A stretch of 42,995 bases of DNA from Bacteroidota bacterium (GCA_013288205.1 JABDCH010000008.1:1-42995), one strand, 5' to 3'; shown: positions 17,213 to 26,191, numbered from the stretch's first letter. Program-made: numbers and translations. The notes: a model not told the origin generated them from the sequence alone.

Positions 17213-18718
17213 TTAAAAACCTTCGATTTCGGGCTGACGATAGTGAAGCCAAAATTTTTGCAAAGCCTTAATGGTATAGGGATAATGATAAAACCCGGTT
17301 CTATACCGCCAGGATGAAATAAGATGCATAAATTTCCGTTGAAAAGATGTAAGTTTTATATCCGAAACGGTAGGATAATAGCCATTCAGAATCGTTTCAA
17401 AGTTCCTGATTTTATTCACCATTTCCGCAGTAAGCCAAGGTGTGAGCGGGTTTTTATGCAAATCAAACTTCTCCCATTCAGGGTTTAGCCAATCTTCCAG
17501 CTTTTCTGGAAAACGGAACCCTGTATCTAATACGTCATTAAATAATTCAGAGCCCTCGGTTGGAACAGGGCTATATATATATATAATAATCTCTGTATTA
17601 GGGTTGGCCTCCTTTACCTTATAAATAAAATCAATATCCTCATCTATTTGCTTCATCACTTTTTCAGGCGTTTCCCCCGGGGTCCCCATTACAAAGGAAT
17701 ACTCGGGAACAATGTCAAATTCTCGCAATCGTTTTGCAAAACGCAAAATCTGTTCGCCCGTTTGGGTTCCTCCCTTATTCATTATTTTCAATTGTTCATC
17801 ATTTCCTGATTCAGCTCCGAAAAAAACCATTTTACATCCCGACTCCCTCATTAATTGAAGGGTGGAATCCTTGTACCTATCCATCGTATCTATCCTGCTG
17901 AAACCCCACCATCCTATATTTTCATCCTTGATGAGTTTTGCAAACTTAATGGTTCTTTTTTCTGAAACGAAGAAATTATTATCATGGAATTCGATGGCAG
18001 TACCTCCATAATTGTCCTTTAAATATTTAATGTCTTTATAAATATTTTCGGCCGATTTGGCTTTCCAGCGCGCATTATAAATAGGGACTACCGCACAAAA
18101 TGAACAGGAAAAAGGACAGCCTACACTGGAATGATACGCAATAGTCTTTGTTCCGAGATAGGTTTTACCTAGATATTTGTTTAAGGGATAGAAAAGATTT
18201 AATTTGTCGTAAGGCAACGGAGGAAGTATATTTTGATCATACAGTTCATCTTTACGAGTTTTTATAATCTGCTCACCTTCTTTAAATATCAGGTTATTGA
18301 TAGAATGTAATGAAGTGTTATTTTCAAATGCCTCTAATAAGGCCGGGAAGGCTTTGTCCCCGGGGCCATAAACTACCACATCTACATACCCGGAGTTAAG
18401 AATTGTCGTCGCCTGATGTGAGGCAAAATACCCACCCCAGATTACCTTTATATCAGGATAGGTCTTTTTTATCTCTTTAGTAAAAGGTATGGCTTGTTTA
18501 GTCTGCGGCCCAGGCATAACTGTACTGGCAAAATAACCTATATCTCCTTTTAATAAGTATGAATTTATTTTAGATAAAGGATCGCTCTCTAAGTTCCCGT
18601 CTACAATAACATATTCGTATTTACCATCAATGCTGGCGGCAATATTCATAATGGAATTAGGTATACGGGGATTATACCTTGCACTGCGTGGGTTAAATAA
18701 AAGTACTTTAGGTTTCAT
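17213..18718 (-). CDS. B12-binding domain-type radical SAM protein
   Basis: A 501-residue protein with an N-terminal Rossmann-like cobalamin-binding-type domain (about 1-140) and a radical SAM domain (about 190-400). The 4Fe-4S motif is CPFSCSFC (Cys201, Cys205, Cys208), and GGYFASHQATTIL is typical of class B radical SAM enzymes. I see no DxHxxG lower-ligand motif in the N-terminal domain, so cobalamin would have to bind without a His ligand. Such proteins methylate or rearrange lipids, hopanoids or peptides; the substrate here is unknown. A (TA)7 run lies inside the ORF at 17572-17585. The gap to the YHYH operon contains that operon's promoter, so the two are probably separate. Confidence 0.85.
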   Translation of the reverse strand: MKPKVLLFNPRSARYNPRIPNSIMNIAASIDGKYEYVIVDGNLESDPLSKINSYLLKGDIGYFASTVMPGPQTKQAIPFTKEIKKTYPDIKVIWGGYFASHQATTILNSGYVDVVVYGPGDKAFPALLEAFENNTSLHSINNLIFKEGEQIIKTRKDELYDQNILPPLPYDKLNLFYPLNKYLGKTYLGTKTIAYHSSVGCPFSCSFCAVVPIYNARWKAKSAENIYKDIKYLKDNYGGTAIEFHDNNFFVSEKRTIKFAKLIKDENIGWWGFSRIDTMDRYKDSTLQLMRESGCKMVFFGAESGNDEQLKIMNKGGTQTGEQILRFAKRLREFDIVPEYSFVMGTPGETPEKVMKQIDEDIDFIYKVKEANPNTEIIIYIYSPVPTEGSELFNDVLDTGFRFPEKLEDWLNPEWEKFDLHKNPLTPWLTAEMVNKIRNFETILNGYYPTVSDIKLTSFQRKFMHLISSWRYRTGFYHYPYTIKALQKFWLHYRQPEIEGF

Positions 18719-18751
18719 AAGTATTAAACTCGCTAAGTAAAACAGTACAAA

Positions 18752-20290
18752 CTATTTTACAGTATATGTTAAGCCCACCGATGCGCTAAACAGCTTGGGG
18801 CTGGTGGTTACTGCTATCTGATCGTCAATTGGTGTAACTGCATTATGCAGGCCGGGTTCTATATATATTGAAAGATGGTTCCCTACTTTGTATGTGGCTC
18901 CGATACCTACATAATAGGAAAAGTAAAAATTTCTCGAACCCTCCATATTACTTGCACTTACAGTACCTCCTTCACCCCAATAATTCTGCCAGTTCATAAC
19001 GGTATTATCTCCTAGATTAAAACAAGGTTCCAGTCCACCTACAACATAAAATCTCAATTTCTTAGTGTTCACTAAAAAATATTTCGCAAGCAATGGCACC
19101 TGCAAGTATTTACGGGTGGACGATGCATTCATTTTAATACTATCGTTCAACGCAGTATGCCCATAAGAAGGACATTCAACTACACCTGAGCTGGTTGTAA
19201 AATAATATCCAATATCGCCATCCGATTGTCTTTGTGCATATACAGTGCCGGGATTGACATTGAATGAATACTCTTCATAAGCAATACCTGCGCCTATTGT
19301 AAAATTAGAAGAAATCGCATACTCTACTTTTGCCCCTGTGGTATAAGAGAATTTTTCTTTTTCTCCTTGTTTTATAGCATTTTCAATTTGCGATCCCCAT
19401 GAATAAGGAGAATTAAATCCATATCCAACCAAGTTATCGGGAGAGAAAAACACAGAGATGTTTAGTTTTGAAGCGCTATCATTTACGGTTGGCTTATTAT
19501 TTTGAGCATTCGTTGATAATGGAGGTAGACCAGTAACTTGGTCAGCCTGTTCGACCACATCATTTGCAGAGTCAGATGTATCATCTTGTTTGGTTATAGA
19601 ATCTGCGGACTGAGAAGATGGCTTTACAAAGGCATACGTCTTTTCTTGAACAGAGCTGTTTTCCAGGTTATTGTTCTCATTATTGGCAACGGAAACTATT
19701 GCATTATTCTTTTGATTGGCAAGTGATGTTGCGTCAACCGGTTTATGACTGGCCCTGATAGCAGACTTTTTATAATTTGTCGCTAAACTTATTTTTGTAT
19801 GATTGGCACTCACATAACTAACAGGCGAACTTGCTGATGTATGGTGACCACTATTTACTACAGCCGGAACTTGACTTGCTACCACTGGGTGGTATTCAGG
19901 AACAACCTTAGTTGCAATACTAGTATTTTGTTTATGGCTGGTAACCTTGTTCTTACTTGCAATAGTTTTTAAAGTAGTGTTATCTTCATTCTTCGCTATA
20001 GTATTTTCAGTTAATTTATCGACTTGTTTATTTTGGTCATTTTCAACAACTTTCATTTGTTGATTGGCATGTTCCAGGCTGCTTTGCATCCGGTAAGTAA
20101 AGTAGCCCAATACCACCAACCCTGCACCTAGCACAAATGCGATGGCCCTCCACCGGAAAATTCTCTTTTCCGTAGCCTTACTGCCCTTTGCAATAATGTC
20201 CTCGGCAGCTTTTCGCCAAAACTCTTCCGAGGGCTCGGTATCCAAAGGCTCAATGGCCCTCTTAAAAATATCGTCTATATTATTCCCCAT
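18752..20290 (-). CDS. ECF-linked membrane protein: anti-sigma-like N-terminus, one TM helix, linker, outer-membrane beta-barrel
   Basis: The ATG at 20290 gives 512 residues, is preceded by AAGG at good spacing and fits the family start MGNNIDDIFK. An upstream TTG at 20305 would add five residues. The layout is a cytoplasmic segment (1-46) with a Trp-containing SEEFWRKAAEDI helix as in Bacteroidota ECF partners, then a TM helix (about 49-65). A low-complexity Ser/Thr/Asn/Lys linker follows (about 70-270). The C-terminal 240 residues are rich in alternating strands (YEEYSFNV, YLQVPLLAKYFL, FYFSYYVGIGATYKV, SASVGLTYTV), like a PorT/OmpW-type barrel. It overlaps the sigma factor stop by 11 nt. 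It is plausibly the sigma factor's regulator; the barrel role is unknown. Confidence 0.8.
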   Translation of the reverse strand: MGNNIDDIFKRAIEPLDTEPSEEFWRKAAEDIIAKGSKATEKRIFRWRAIAFVLGAGLVVLGYFTYRMQSSLEHANQQMKVVENDQNKQVDKLTENTIAKNEDNTTLKTIASKNKVTSHKQNTSIATKVVPEYHPVVASQVPAVVNSGHHTSASSPVSYVSANHTKISLATNYKKSAIRASHKPVDATSLANQKNNAIVSVANNENNNLENSSVQEKTYAFVKPSSQSADSITKQDDTSDSANDVVEQADQVTGLPPLSTNAQNNKPTVNDSASKLNISVFFSPDNLVGYGFNSPYSWGSQIENAIKQGEKEKFSYTTGAKVEYAISSNFTIGAGIAYEEYSFNVNPGTVYAQRQSDGDIGYYFTTSSGVVECPSYGHTALNDSIKMNASSTRKYLQVPLLAKYFLVNTKKLRFYVVGGLEPCFNLGDNTVMNWQNYWGEGGTVSASNMEGSRNFYFSYYVGIGATYKVGNHLSIYIEPGLHNAVTPIDDQIAVTTSPKLFSASVGLTYTVK

Positions 20291-20861
20291 GTGCACCTTG
20301 TTCAAAGTAAATAATTTTCTCTTCTCGTTCCATATTGCGGTATATCTTTCTTTTCAATAATGATCTTGCGTCTGAAAGATTCGATTTGGATGTTCCTTCT
20401 GCTATTCCTACTTTAGCCGCTATTTCTTTATGGCTCATTCCTTCAAACACGTAAAGGTTAAATACCATTTTATACATTGGCGGCAGTTCCTGTATCATTT
20501 TAAGTAATTCCCTCGACGCCAGTTGGCTCAACACATCTTCCGTACTAATGAATTTATCTTTTACATTATTTATATTCATCACCGGAAATATTTTGCTACT
20601 CTTCCGTAAATGCTCCAATGACTTATTTACCATTATTCTCCTTATCCAACCTTCAAAAGAACCCTGCATTCTGAACTGGTACATCTTTTCAAATACGATA
20701 ATAAATCCTTCTTGTAGAACGTCTTCAGCTTCTTCCTGGCTGTCAGCATACCGCATACATACTGTAAGCATTTTAGCAGCATAACGTTTGTACAACATTT
20801 GCTGAAATGCCGGTATAGATGCAAGGCATCCTTTTATTAGCTCTTCTTCGGAAATTTCCAA
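20280..20861 (-). CDS. ECF RNA polymerase sigma factor
   Basis: A 193-residue sigma-70 family member. Region 2 is clear: YAAKMLTVCMRYADSQEEAEDVLQEGFIIV, then FEKMYQFRMQGSFEGWIRRIMVNKSLEHLRK, which bind core polymerase and the -10 element. Region 4 is LPPMYKMVFNLYVFEGMSHKEIAAKVGIAEGTSKSNLSDAR, a helix-turn-helix that reads the -35. The start is TTG (last base 20861): an in-frame stop lies four codons upstream, and the next Met would remove part of region 2. The stop overlaps the membrane/barrel gene, so the two are coupled. A 12-bp palindrome lies 38 bp upstream of the start. Confidence 0.92.
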   Translation of the reverse strand: MEISEEELIKGCLASIPAFQQMLYKRYAAKMLTVCMRYADSQEEAEDVLQEGFIIVFEKMYQFRMQGSFEGWIRRIMVNKSLEHLRKSSKIFPVMNINNVKDKFISTEDVLSQLASRELLKMIQELPPMYKMVFNLYVFEGMSHKEIAAKVGIAEGTSKSNLSDARSLLKRKIYRNMEREEKIIYFEQGAHGE

Positions 20862-20898
20862 AAACTTGTGGTTTTAAATCGTAGATGCGTAACCTATC

Positions 20899-20910
20899 CC
20901 CAACGTTGGG
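20899..20910. promoter_or_regulatory. 12-bp perfect palindrome CCCAACGTTGGG, operator candidate
   Basis: A perfect inverted repeat centred between 20904 and 20905, 38 bp upstream of the sigma factor TTG start. The symmetry resumes beyond one mismatched pair on each side (TA...TA). GC-rich symmetry in an AT-rich gap suggests a dimeric regulator site, but no regulator gene is adjacent. Confidence 0.35.
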
Positions 20911-21137
20911 TATTTGTTATTATATTCTTTGTTCAAATATCGCTAATATTTAGCATATTCTTTCATTTCTCGGTCTTCACTGCTTTAAGATTCATAAAAA
21001 ACAGACATAAACAGCTGATCTATATGCAATTATCTATAATGTTGATTCGGGCATACCGAAAATGGATAAAACCTTAAAATAAATACGAGGCATGCGTGAT
21101 ACAATTAAAATTTAATTTTTGCGTACTGTTATGTTAC

Positions 21138-21145
21138 TATTTTTG
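21138..21145 (+). promoter_or_regulatory. candidate promoter (-7 TATTTTTG) for moxR operon
   Basis: An exact TAnnTTTG match with a TTTG at 21118-21121, 16 nt upstream, in the position of a -33 box though a little close. It leaves about 33 nt to the moxR ATG. This is the best-supported promoter candidate in the window because both elements are present. Confidence 0.5.
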
Positions 21146-21178
21146 TGAGTTTAACTGAGGTATTAAATCTATTTATTT

Positions 21179-22150
21179 ATGAATTATCAGTCAGATGTTG
21201 AAGCTGTTGATGCTTTTGGAGTTAAGTATAAAGAGCTTTGTACAGAAATAGGAAAAGTAATTGTAGGTCAGCAAAAAATTGTGGAAGATGTGCTTATTTC
21301 CATTTTCGGAAGAGGGCATTGCTTATTAATTGGTGTCCCTGGCCTTGCCAAAACCCTTTTAGTTAATACTATCTCTCAAACATTGGGATTATCGTATAAC
21401 CGTATCCAATTTACACCTGATTTAATGCCTTCCGACATATTAGGAACAGATATTTTGGACGAAACCCGTAATTTTCGATTTATTAAAGGCCCTTTATTTG
21501 CCAATATTATCCTGGCAGATGAAATAAACCGTACCCCGCCCAAAACCCAATCGGCTTTGTTAGAAGCCATGCAGGAAAGGGCCGTAACAGTGGGTGGGAA
21601 ACGCTATGAAATAGGAAACCCCTTCTTTGTTCTTGCCACCCAAAACCCTATTGAGCAGGAAGGGACTTATCCACTGCCTGAAGCTCAATTAGATCGTTTT
21701 ATGTTTAATATCTGGGTAGATTATCCGACTTATTCTGAGGAATTGCAAATTGTGAAAAGTACCACCTTTGATAAGGATGTTACTCTTAACAAGATACTAA
21801 ATGCCGAGGAAATACTTTATTTTCAAAAACTGGTGCGCAAAATACCTATTGCAGATAATGTACTTGAATTTGCTGTAAAACTAGTTGCTAAAACAAGACC
21901 GGATGATCCGGGCGCAAATCAGGTGGCCAAGCAATATATAGTTTGGGGTGCTGGGCCAAGGGCATCGCAATTCTTAGTGATTGCTGCCAAATGTCATGCG
22001 GCATTACATGGCAAATACTCACCCGATATTGAAGATGTGAAAGCTATTGCCACTCCTGTGCTGCGACACCGTATTGTACGCAATTACAAAGCTGAAGCAG
22101 AAGGAATCAGTACCGATGAAATTGTAAAACGGTTAATAGCTATTAGCTGA
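21179..22150 (+). CDS. MoxR family AAA+ ATPase
   Basis: A 323-residue cytosolic chaperone-like ATPase. Walker A is GVPGLAKT (52-59) and Walker B is IILADEINRTPPKTQSALLEAMQE. The sensor segment is FFVLATQNPIEQEGTYPLPEAQLDRF. The C-terminal lid includes VWGAGPRASQFLVIAAKCHAAL, typical of MoxR. These proteins usually act with a DUF58 protein and VWA-domain proteins to mature or activate envelope enzymes. Here the next gene, 12 nt away, is a glycosyltransferase and no DUF58 gene is in view, so the partner is unlinked or different. It is the first gene of a plus-strand operon with a promoter-like sequence upstream. Confidence 0.93.
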   Translation: MNYQSDVEAVDAFGVKYKELCTEIGKVIVGQQKIVEDVLISIFGRGHCLLIGVPGLAKTLLVNTISQTLGLSYNRIQFTPDLMPSDILGTDILDETRNFRFIKGPLFANIILADEINRTPPKTQSALLEAMQERAVTVGGKRYEIGNPFFVLATQNPIEQEGTYPLPEAQLDRFMFNIWVDYPTYSEELQIVKSTTFDKDVTLNKILNAEEILYFQKLVRKIPIADNVLEFAVKLVAKTRPDDPGANQVAKQYIVWGAGPRASQFLVIAAKCHAALHGKYSPDIEDVKAIATPVLRHRIVRNYKAEAEGISTDEIVKRLIAIS

Positions 22151-22162
22151 TAACCATTAGCT

Positions 22163-23281
22163 ATGGGAAAGAAAGCCATAGTATCTGTAATAAACGATCT
22201 GGTAACCGACCAGCGTGTCAACAGAACTTGCATAACCCTTACTGAATACGGATATGATGTTGTATTGGTTGGCCGGGTACTGAAAAATAGCCTTCCTATG
22301 CCTTCCCGCCCCTATTCCAGCCACAGAATGCGCTTGCTTTTCATAAAAGGGGGTCCATTTTATTTAGAATTTCAAATACGTCTCTTTTTATACCTGCTTT
22401 TCCATAAAGCTGACTTGCTTTTTTCCAACGATTTGGATACCTTATTTCCCAATTACGTTGTATCTAAATTAAAACGTACTCCTATAATTTATGACAGCCA
22501 TGAATACTTTACAGGTGTACCAGAATTAGCAGAAACCCCGTTCAAAAGAAAGATTTGGAAAGGTTTGGAGCAGTTATTGATTCCGCGGCTAAACTTTATG
22601 TTTACGGTAAACGGTTCCATTGCTAAACTGTACCACGATGAATTTGGAGTGGATGTAAAAATTATGCGAAATGTTCCAACTCGAAAAACATTACCGGAAA
22701 AGGCTACCCGTGAATCTATCGGTTTGCCCCCCGATGTAAACATTATCCTGTTACAGGGTGCGGGCATCAATATCAACCGGGGTGCGGAAGAAGCCATCGA
22801 GGCCATGAATTATCTTGATAATTGTCTTCTCCTAATTATAGGAGGAGGCGATGCCATTGAAAGTTTAAAAAAATTAGCCGGTCAATTAAATCTTACAGAA
22901 AAGGTAAAATTCATACCCAAACTTCCATTTGAGCAATTACTGCAATATACCATTCATGCTGACATTGGACTTAGCATTGATAAGGACACCAACATCAATT
23001 ACCGGTATAGCTTGCCCAACAAATTATTCGATTACATACAGGCAGAGGTTCCGGTGCTTGCATCCCCTCTGGTGGAAGTGAAAAACATTGTTGATACCTA
23101 CCAGGTGGGTGTCTGCATTGAATCTCATAACCCGGTTGAGATAGCGTCCAAAATAAAATATATGCTCGCCGATAAAGACAGGTGGCTCACCTGGAAAAAC
23201 AATGCTGTCAAGGCAAAAGAGATTCTTTGCTGGGAAAATGAAAAGAAAGTTTTAATAGAAGTTTTAGAAAAAATAAAATAG
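22163..23281 (+). CDS. GT4-type glycosyltransferase
   Basis: A 372-residue GT-B fold enzyme. The N-terminal domain starts KAIVSVINDLVTDQRVNRTC, in which the DQRV pattern is common in Bacteroidota GT4 enzymes, and it has IYDSHEYFTGVPEL. The C-terminal nucleotide-sugar domain has LLQGAGININRGAEEAIEAM and the GT4 donor-binding stretch SLPNKLFDYIQAEVPVLASP. It acts at the cytoplasmic side of the membrane on a nucleotide-sugar donor; acceptor and sugar cannot be inferred. It sits between moxR (12 nt) and the exonuclease gene (7 nt). Confidence 0.9.
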   Translation: MGKKAIVSVINDLVTDQRVNRTCITLTEYGYDVVLVGRVLKNSLPMPSRPYSSHRMRLLFIKGGPFYLEFQIRLFLYLLFHKADLLFSNDLDTLFPNYVVSKLKRTPIIYDSHEYFTGVPELAETPFKRKIWKGLEQLLIPRLNFMFTVNGSIAKLYHDEFGVDVKIMRNVPTRKTLPEKATRESIGLPPDVNIILLQGAGININRGAEEAIEAMNYLDNCLLLIIGGGDAIESLKKLAGQLNLTEKVKFIPKLPFEQLLQYTIHADIGLSIDKDTNINYRYSLPNKLFDYIQAEVPVLASPLVEVKNIVDTYQVGVCIESHNPVEIASKIKYMLADKDRWLTWKNNAVKAKEILCWENEKKVLIEVLEKIK

Positions 23282-23288
23282 AATTGAT

Positions 23289-24011
23289 ATGATGCTAACC
23301 CCTATGGAAAAGGAAAATATAGTTTTCCTCGATATTGAAACAGTACCACAGTATTCCAATTTCAATGATGTACCCGCCCCACTTCAACATCTTTGGGAAG
23401 AAAAAATCACCAGGCAAAAGCTTTTAAAAGAAAATGAAACTATTCCTGAATCATATGGCAGAGGTGGTTTATATGCAGAGTTTGGCAAAATAATTTGTAT
23501 CGTGGTTGGGTTTATTAAAAAAGACGCGTTGCATATTCGCAACTTTTCAGGTGATGATGAAGTGAGCTTACTTCAGGCGTTTACTTATTTCCTGGAAAAC
23601 CACAAACCTTTCGGTAACCGGCCTGTGCAGTTGTGTGCGCATAACGGAAAAGAATTTGATTATCCTTACATAGCCCGCCGAATGATTATTAACAGGCTTC
23701 CTATCCCTACTTTGCTTGATAATTCAGGCAAAAAGCCATGGGAGGTGAACCTGATTGATACATTGGAATTATGGAAGTTCGGAGATTATAAAGCATTTAC
23801 TTCACTTAACCTGATGGCTTATATATTGGGGCTTCCAAGTCCTAAGCAGGATATGGATGGAAGCATGGTGGGCACTTATTATTGGGATAAAAAAGAGTTA
23901 GATAAAATAGTACGTTACTGCGGCAGTGATGTAGTAACCCTTACCAATATTTTCCTGCGTATAAAAGGTGATGTTACCATTAATGAAGAAAATATTATTT
24001 TTGAGCAATAA
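23289..24011 (+). CDS. predicted 3'-5' exonuclease, PolB-like (DNA_pol_B_exo2)
   Basis: A 240-residue DnaQ/RNase H-fold nuclease of the stand-alone PolB exonuclease group. Exo I is VFLDIETVPQ, Exo II is LCAHNGKEFDYPYIARRM, and Exo III is IVRYCGSDVVTLTNIFLR with its metal-binding Asp. It also has LIDTLELWKFGDYKAFTSLNLMAYILGLPSPKQDMDG, a segment I recognise from this family. Two further in-frame ATGs lie within the first six codons, so the start is uncertain by up to 15 nt. It is 7 nt after the glycosyltransferase, and its stop shares a base with the ABC ATPase start (TAATG). Confidence 0.9.
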   Translation: MMLTPMEKENIVFLDIETVPQYSNFNDVPAPLQHLWEEKITRQKLLKENETIPESYGRGGLYAEFGKIICIVVGFIKKDALHIRNFSGDDEVSLLQAFTYFLENHKPFGNRPVQLCAHNGKEFDYPYIARRMIINRLPIPTLLDNSGKKPWEVNLIDTLELWKFGDYKAFTSLNLMAYILGLPSPKQDMDGSMVGTYYWDKKELDKIVRYCGSDVVTLTNIFLRIKGDVTINEENIIFEQ

Positions 24012-24931
24012 TGATTGATGTAAAAGATATACAAAAAAGTTACGGAAACATCTATGCTGTTAAAGGTATAAGCTTCTCTATTGCTGCAGGCGAATGCTAT
24101 GGGCTATTGGGCCCAAACGGGGCCGGAAAAAGCACTACCATAAACATGCTTAGCACCTTGTTTCCGCCGGATACTGGTGAAATACTTATCAATGGACTGG
24201 ATATAAAAAAATCGCCTGAAGAAGTAAAAAAGATATTAGGCGTGGTTCCGCAGGAAATTGCGCTCTATGCCAATTTTACAGCCTGGGAAAATATGCTCTT
24301 TTGGGGAAGCTTGCATTCGCTTAAAAATAATGAATTACACAAAAAAGCCGAAGAGCTTTTACAGTTCGTAGGTCTTTCAGACCGTAAAAATGAAAAGATA
24401 AAAGGCTATTCCGGTGGAATGAAAAGACGCATTAACCTGGCATGTGCCTTACTCCATTCTCCTAAAATATTATTGCTAGACGAGCCCACTGTAGGTGTTG
24501 ACCCTCAAAGCCGCAATATGATTTTTGAATTAATAGAATCATTGAACAAGCAAGGCATGACGGTTATTTATACTACCCATTATATGGAAGAAGCCGAAAG
24601 GCTCTGTGACCGCATTGGAATTATTGATAGCGGCCAGATAGTTGCACAAGGTACACTGGATGAATTAAAACAGCAAAGTGGAATTAAGGATGTAATTGTT
24701 ATGCAATGCAACCAATCGCCCGATGCAGCTACTATTGCAGCTAAGCTAAATCTGGAAGTGGAAGTTACAGACCATACCATTTATATACAAACTGATAATT
24801 CAAAAAAAGATCTTACACGTTGTGTAATCAGTTGTTCAGAGACAGGATATGAAATTCATCATATTGATATTCAAAAAGCGAATCTGGAAAATGTATTCTT
24901 GAAAATGACCGGTAAACAATTAAGAGACTAA
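24011..24931 (+). CDS. ABC transporter ATP-binding protein (ABC-2 export type)
   Basis: A 306-residue ATPase subunit with all motifs: Walker A GLLGPNGAGKSTTIN, Q-loop VVPQEIALYANFTAWEN, signature YSGGMKRRINLA, Walker B ILLLDEPTVGVDPQSR and H-loop YTTHYMEEAERL. The length and the C-terminal 80 residues match the drug/Na+-type (CcmA-like) exporter ATPases. The start shares a base with the exonuclease stop, and its own stop shares a base with the permease start, so the three are coupled. Substrate unknown. Confidence 0.94.
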   Translation: MIDVKDIQKSYGNIYAVKGISFSIAAGECYGLLGPNGAGKSTTINMLSTLFPPDTGEILINGLDIKKSPEEVKKILGVVPQEIALYANFTAWENMLFWGSLHSLKNNELHKKAEELLQFVGLSDRKNEKIKGYSGGMKRRINLACALLHSPKILLLDEPTVGVDPQSRNMIFELIESLNKQGMTVIYTTHYMEEAERLCDRIGIIDSGQIVAQGTLDELKQQSGIKDVIVMQCNQSPDAATIAAKLNLEVEVTDHTIYIQTDNSKKDLTRCVISCSETGYEIHHIDIQKANLENVFLKMTGKQLRD

Positions 24932-26163
24932 TGTTTAAAATATTAAAAAAAGAACTTCAGGCATTTTTAAAGGACAGAAGGGCTGTAATGCTTACATTCC
25001 TTCTTCCTGCCATACTTATCAGTGTATTTTCCCTTGCATTTGGAGGAGCCGGCGGAGATGATAACATAGATAAAATCCCCTTATTGGTTTGTGATCAGGA
25101 TAATTCTAAAATCACTAAACAAACCATCAATGATATTGATTCCGTTAAGATGATTGATGTAATACCCTGCACTTTTGATAGCGCTATTGATTTGATAAAA
25201 CGAGGAAAAAAAGCCTCCATGCTTGTTTTCCACAAAGGCTTCGCAGATTCAGTGGCCGCCATGAGGCATTTGCCATGGGAATTCCAGTACGATGCGGCTA
25301 AAATACAAGAAACAGGCGTATTGCAATCACTCTTGTCCCGGACAGTTTATAGTAGCATAGGCAAATTCATGGCTAAAAATGCCATTATACAAAATATTGA
25401 TAAGCAATCCCCTGGCATGGACAGTGCAACCCGCAAAACGGTAATTGCAAAAGTTATAGCTAACCAGGAATCCGGCAATTCGACAGGTGGAACTAATCTG
25501 GAAGCGGTTATGAAGCTTCAAACAGTTTCGGTAATAAGTGCTAAAACAGGTAATTTAGGTTTAGTGCAAGCTGTTGCCGGCACTGCCGTAATGATGCTAC
25601 TCTTTTCGCTTACGGGCATGGGTGGAGGTTTGTTAGATGAAAAAGAACAAGGCACCTTAAAAAGACTCCTCTACTCCCCTATTCACCCGGCTGAAATTTT
25701 ATTGGGTAAAATGGCCGCCTCTATTTTGGTTGCCTCGGTTCAGCTTACCTTTATGTTTGCGTTTTCCTCCGTAATATTTCATTTGCATATAGCCGATAAA
25801 GTCCTTCCACTTGTTATTTTAATATTTGCTACCGCTTTCGCCTGTTCCGGGTTTGGGTTGTTACTTGCCACTTTTGCAAAATCGAGACAACAATTACAAA
25901 GCATGAGTACATTAATCATTCTCTCTATGTCGGTAATCGGGGGCAGTATGGTTCCCACATTTATCATGCCTCAATGGATGCAAAATATTAGTGTTATATC
26001 TATCAACTATTGGTCTATTCAAGGCTTCTATGATATTCTATGGCGCGAACTCCCTATAGGAATTACCTTTTTAACTAAAGTGGGTGTGCTGCTTGCTATA
26101 GGTATAACGTTTACATTGCTTGCATTCCGTCTTTTTCGGAAAAATGTATTGGCATTAGACTAA
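24931..26163 (+). CDS. ABC-2 type transporter permease
   Basis: A 410-residue membrane subunit partnered with the upstream ATPase. It has the usual ABC-2 design: one N-terminal helix (about 18-38, VMLTFLLPAILISVFSLAFG), then a large periplasmic domain (about 40-225). Five or six clustered helices follow from about residue 226, with the cytoplasmic LLDEKEQGTLKRLLYSPI segment between the first two. The Asp/Lys-rich periplasmic domain and YbhR/NatB-like layout indicate export, but the substrate (lipid, drug or polysaccharide) is not readable. The following dinB gene is 74 nt away. Confidence 0.91.
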   Translation: MFKILKKELQAFLKDRRAVMLTFLLPAILISVFSLAFGGAGGDDNIDKIPLLVCDQDNSKITKQTINDIDSVKMIDVIPCTFDSAIDLIKRGKKASMLVFHKGFADSVAAMRHLPWEFQYDAAKIQETGVLQSLLSRTVYSSIGKFMAKNAIIQNIDKQSPGMDSATRKTVIAKVIANQESGNSTGGTNLEAVMKLQTVSVISAKTGNLGLVQAVAGTAVMMLLFSLTGMGGGLLDEKEQGTLKRLLYSPIHPAEILLGKMAASILVASVQLTFMFAFSSVIFHLHIADKVLPLVILIFATAFACSGFGLLLATFAKSRQQLQSMSTLIILSMSVIGGSMVPTFIMPQWMQNISVISINYWSIQGFYDILWRELPIGITFLTKVGVLLAIGITFTLLAFRLFRKNVLALD

Positions 26164-26191
26164 TACGATAGTTGGACGAGATAAATAGAAG

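Larger units (their letters stand above)
20862..21178. other. divergent intergenic region between ECF sigma gene and moxR
   Basis: A 317-bp AT-rich stretch, the largest gene-free part of the window. It contains the palindrome CCCAACGTTGGG near the sigma gene and a TAnnTTTG element near moxR. No credible protein, tRNA or other structured RNA was seen; the only plus-strand ORF in it (69 codons from 20868) lacks any recognisable family feature and has low-complexity composition. Confidence 0.7.

Noticed and set aside
20868-21077. 69-codon plus-strand ORF in the sigma-moxR gap
   Set aside because: It overlaps the palindrome and promoter region; hydrophobic low-complexity sequence with no recognisable domain or upstream signal.
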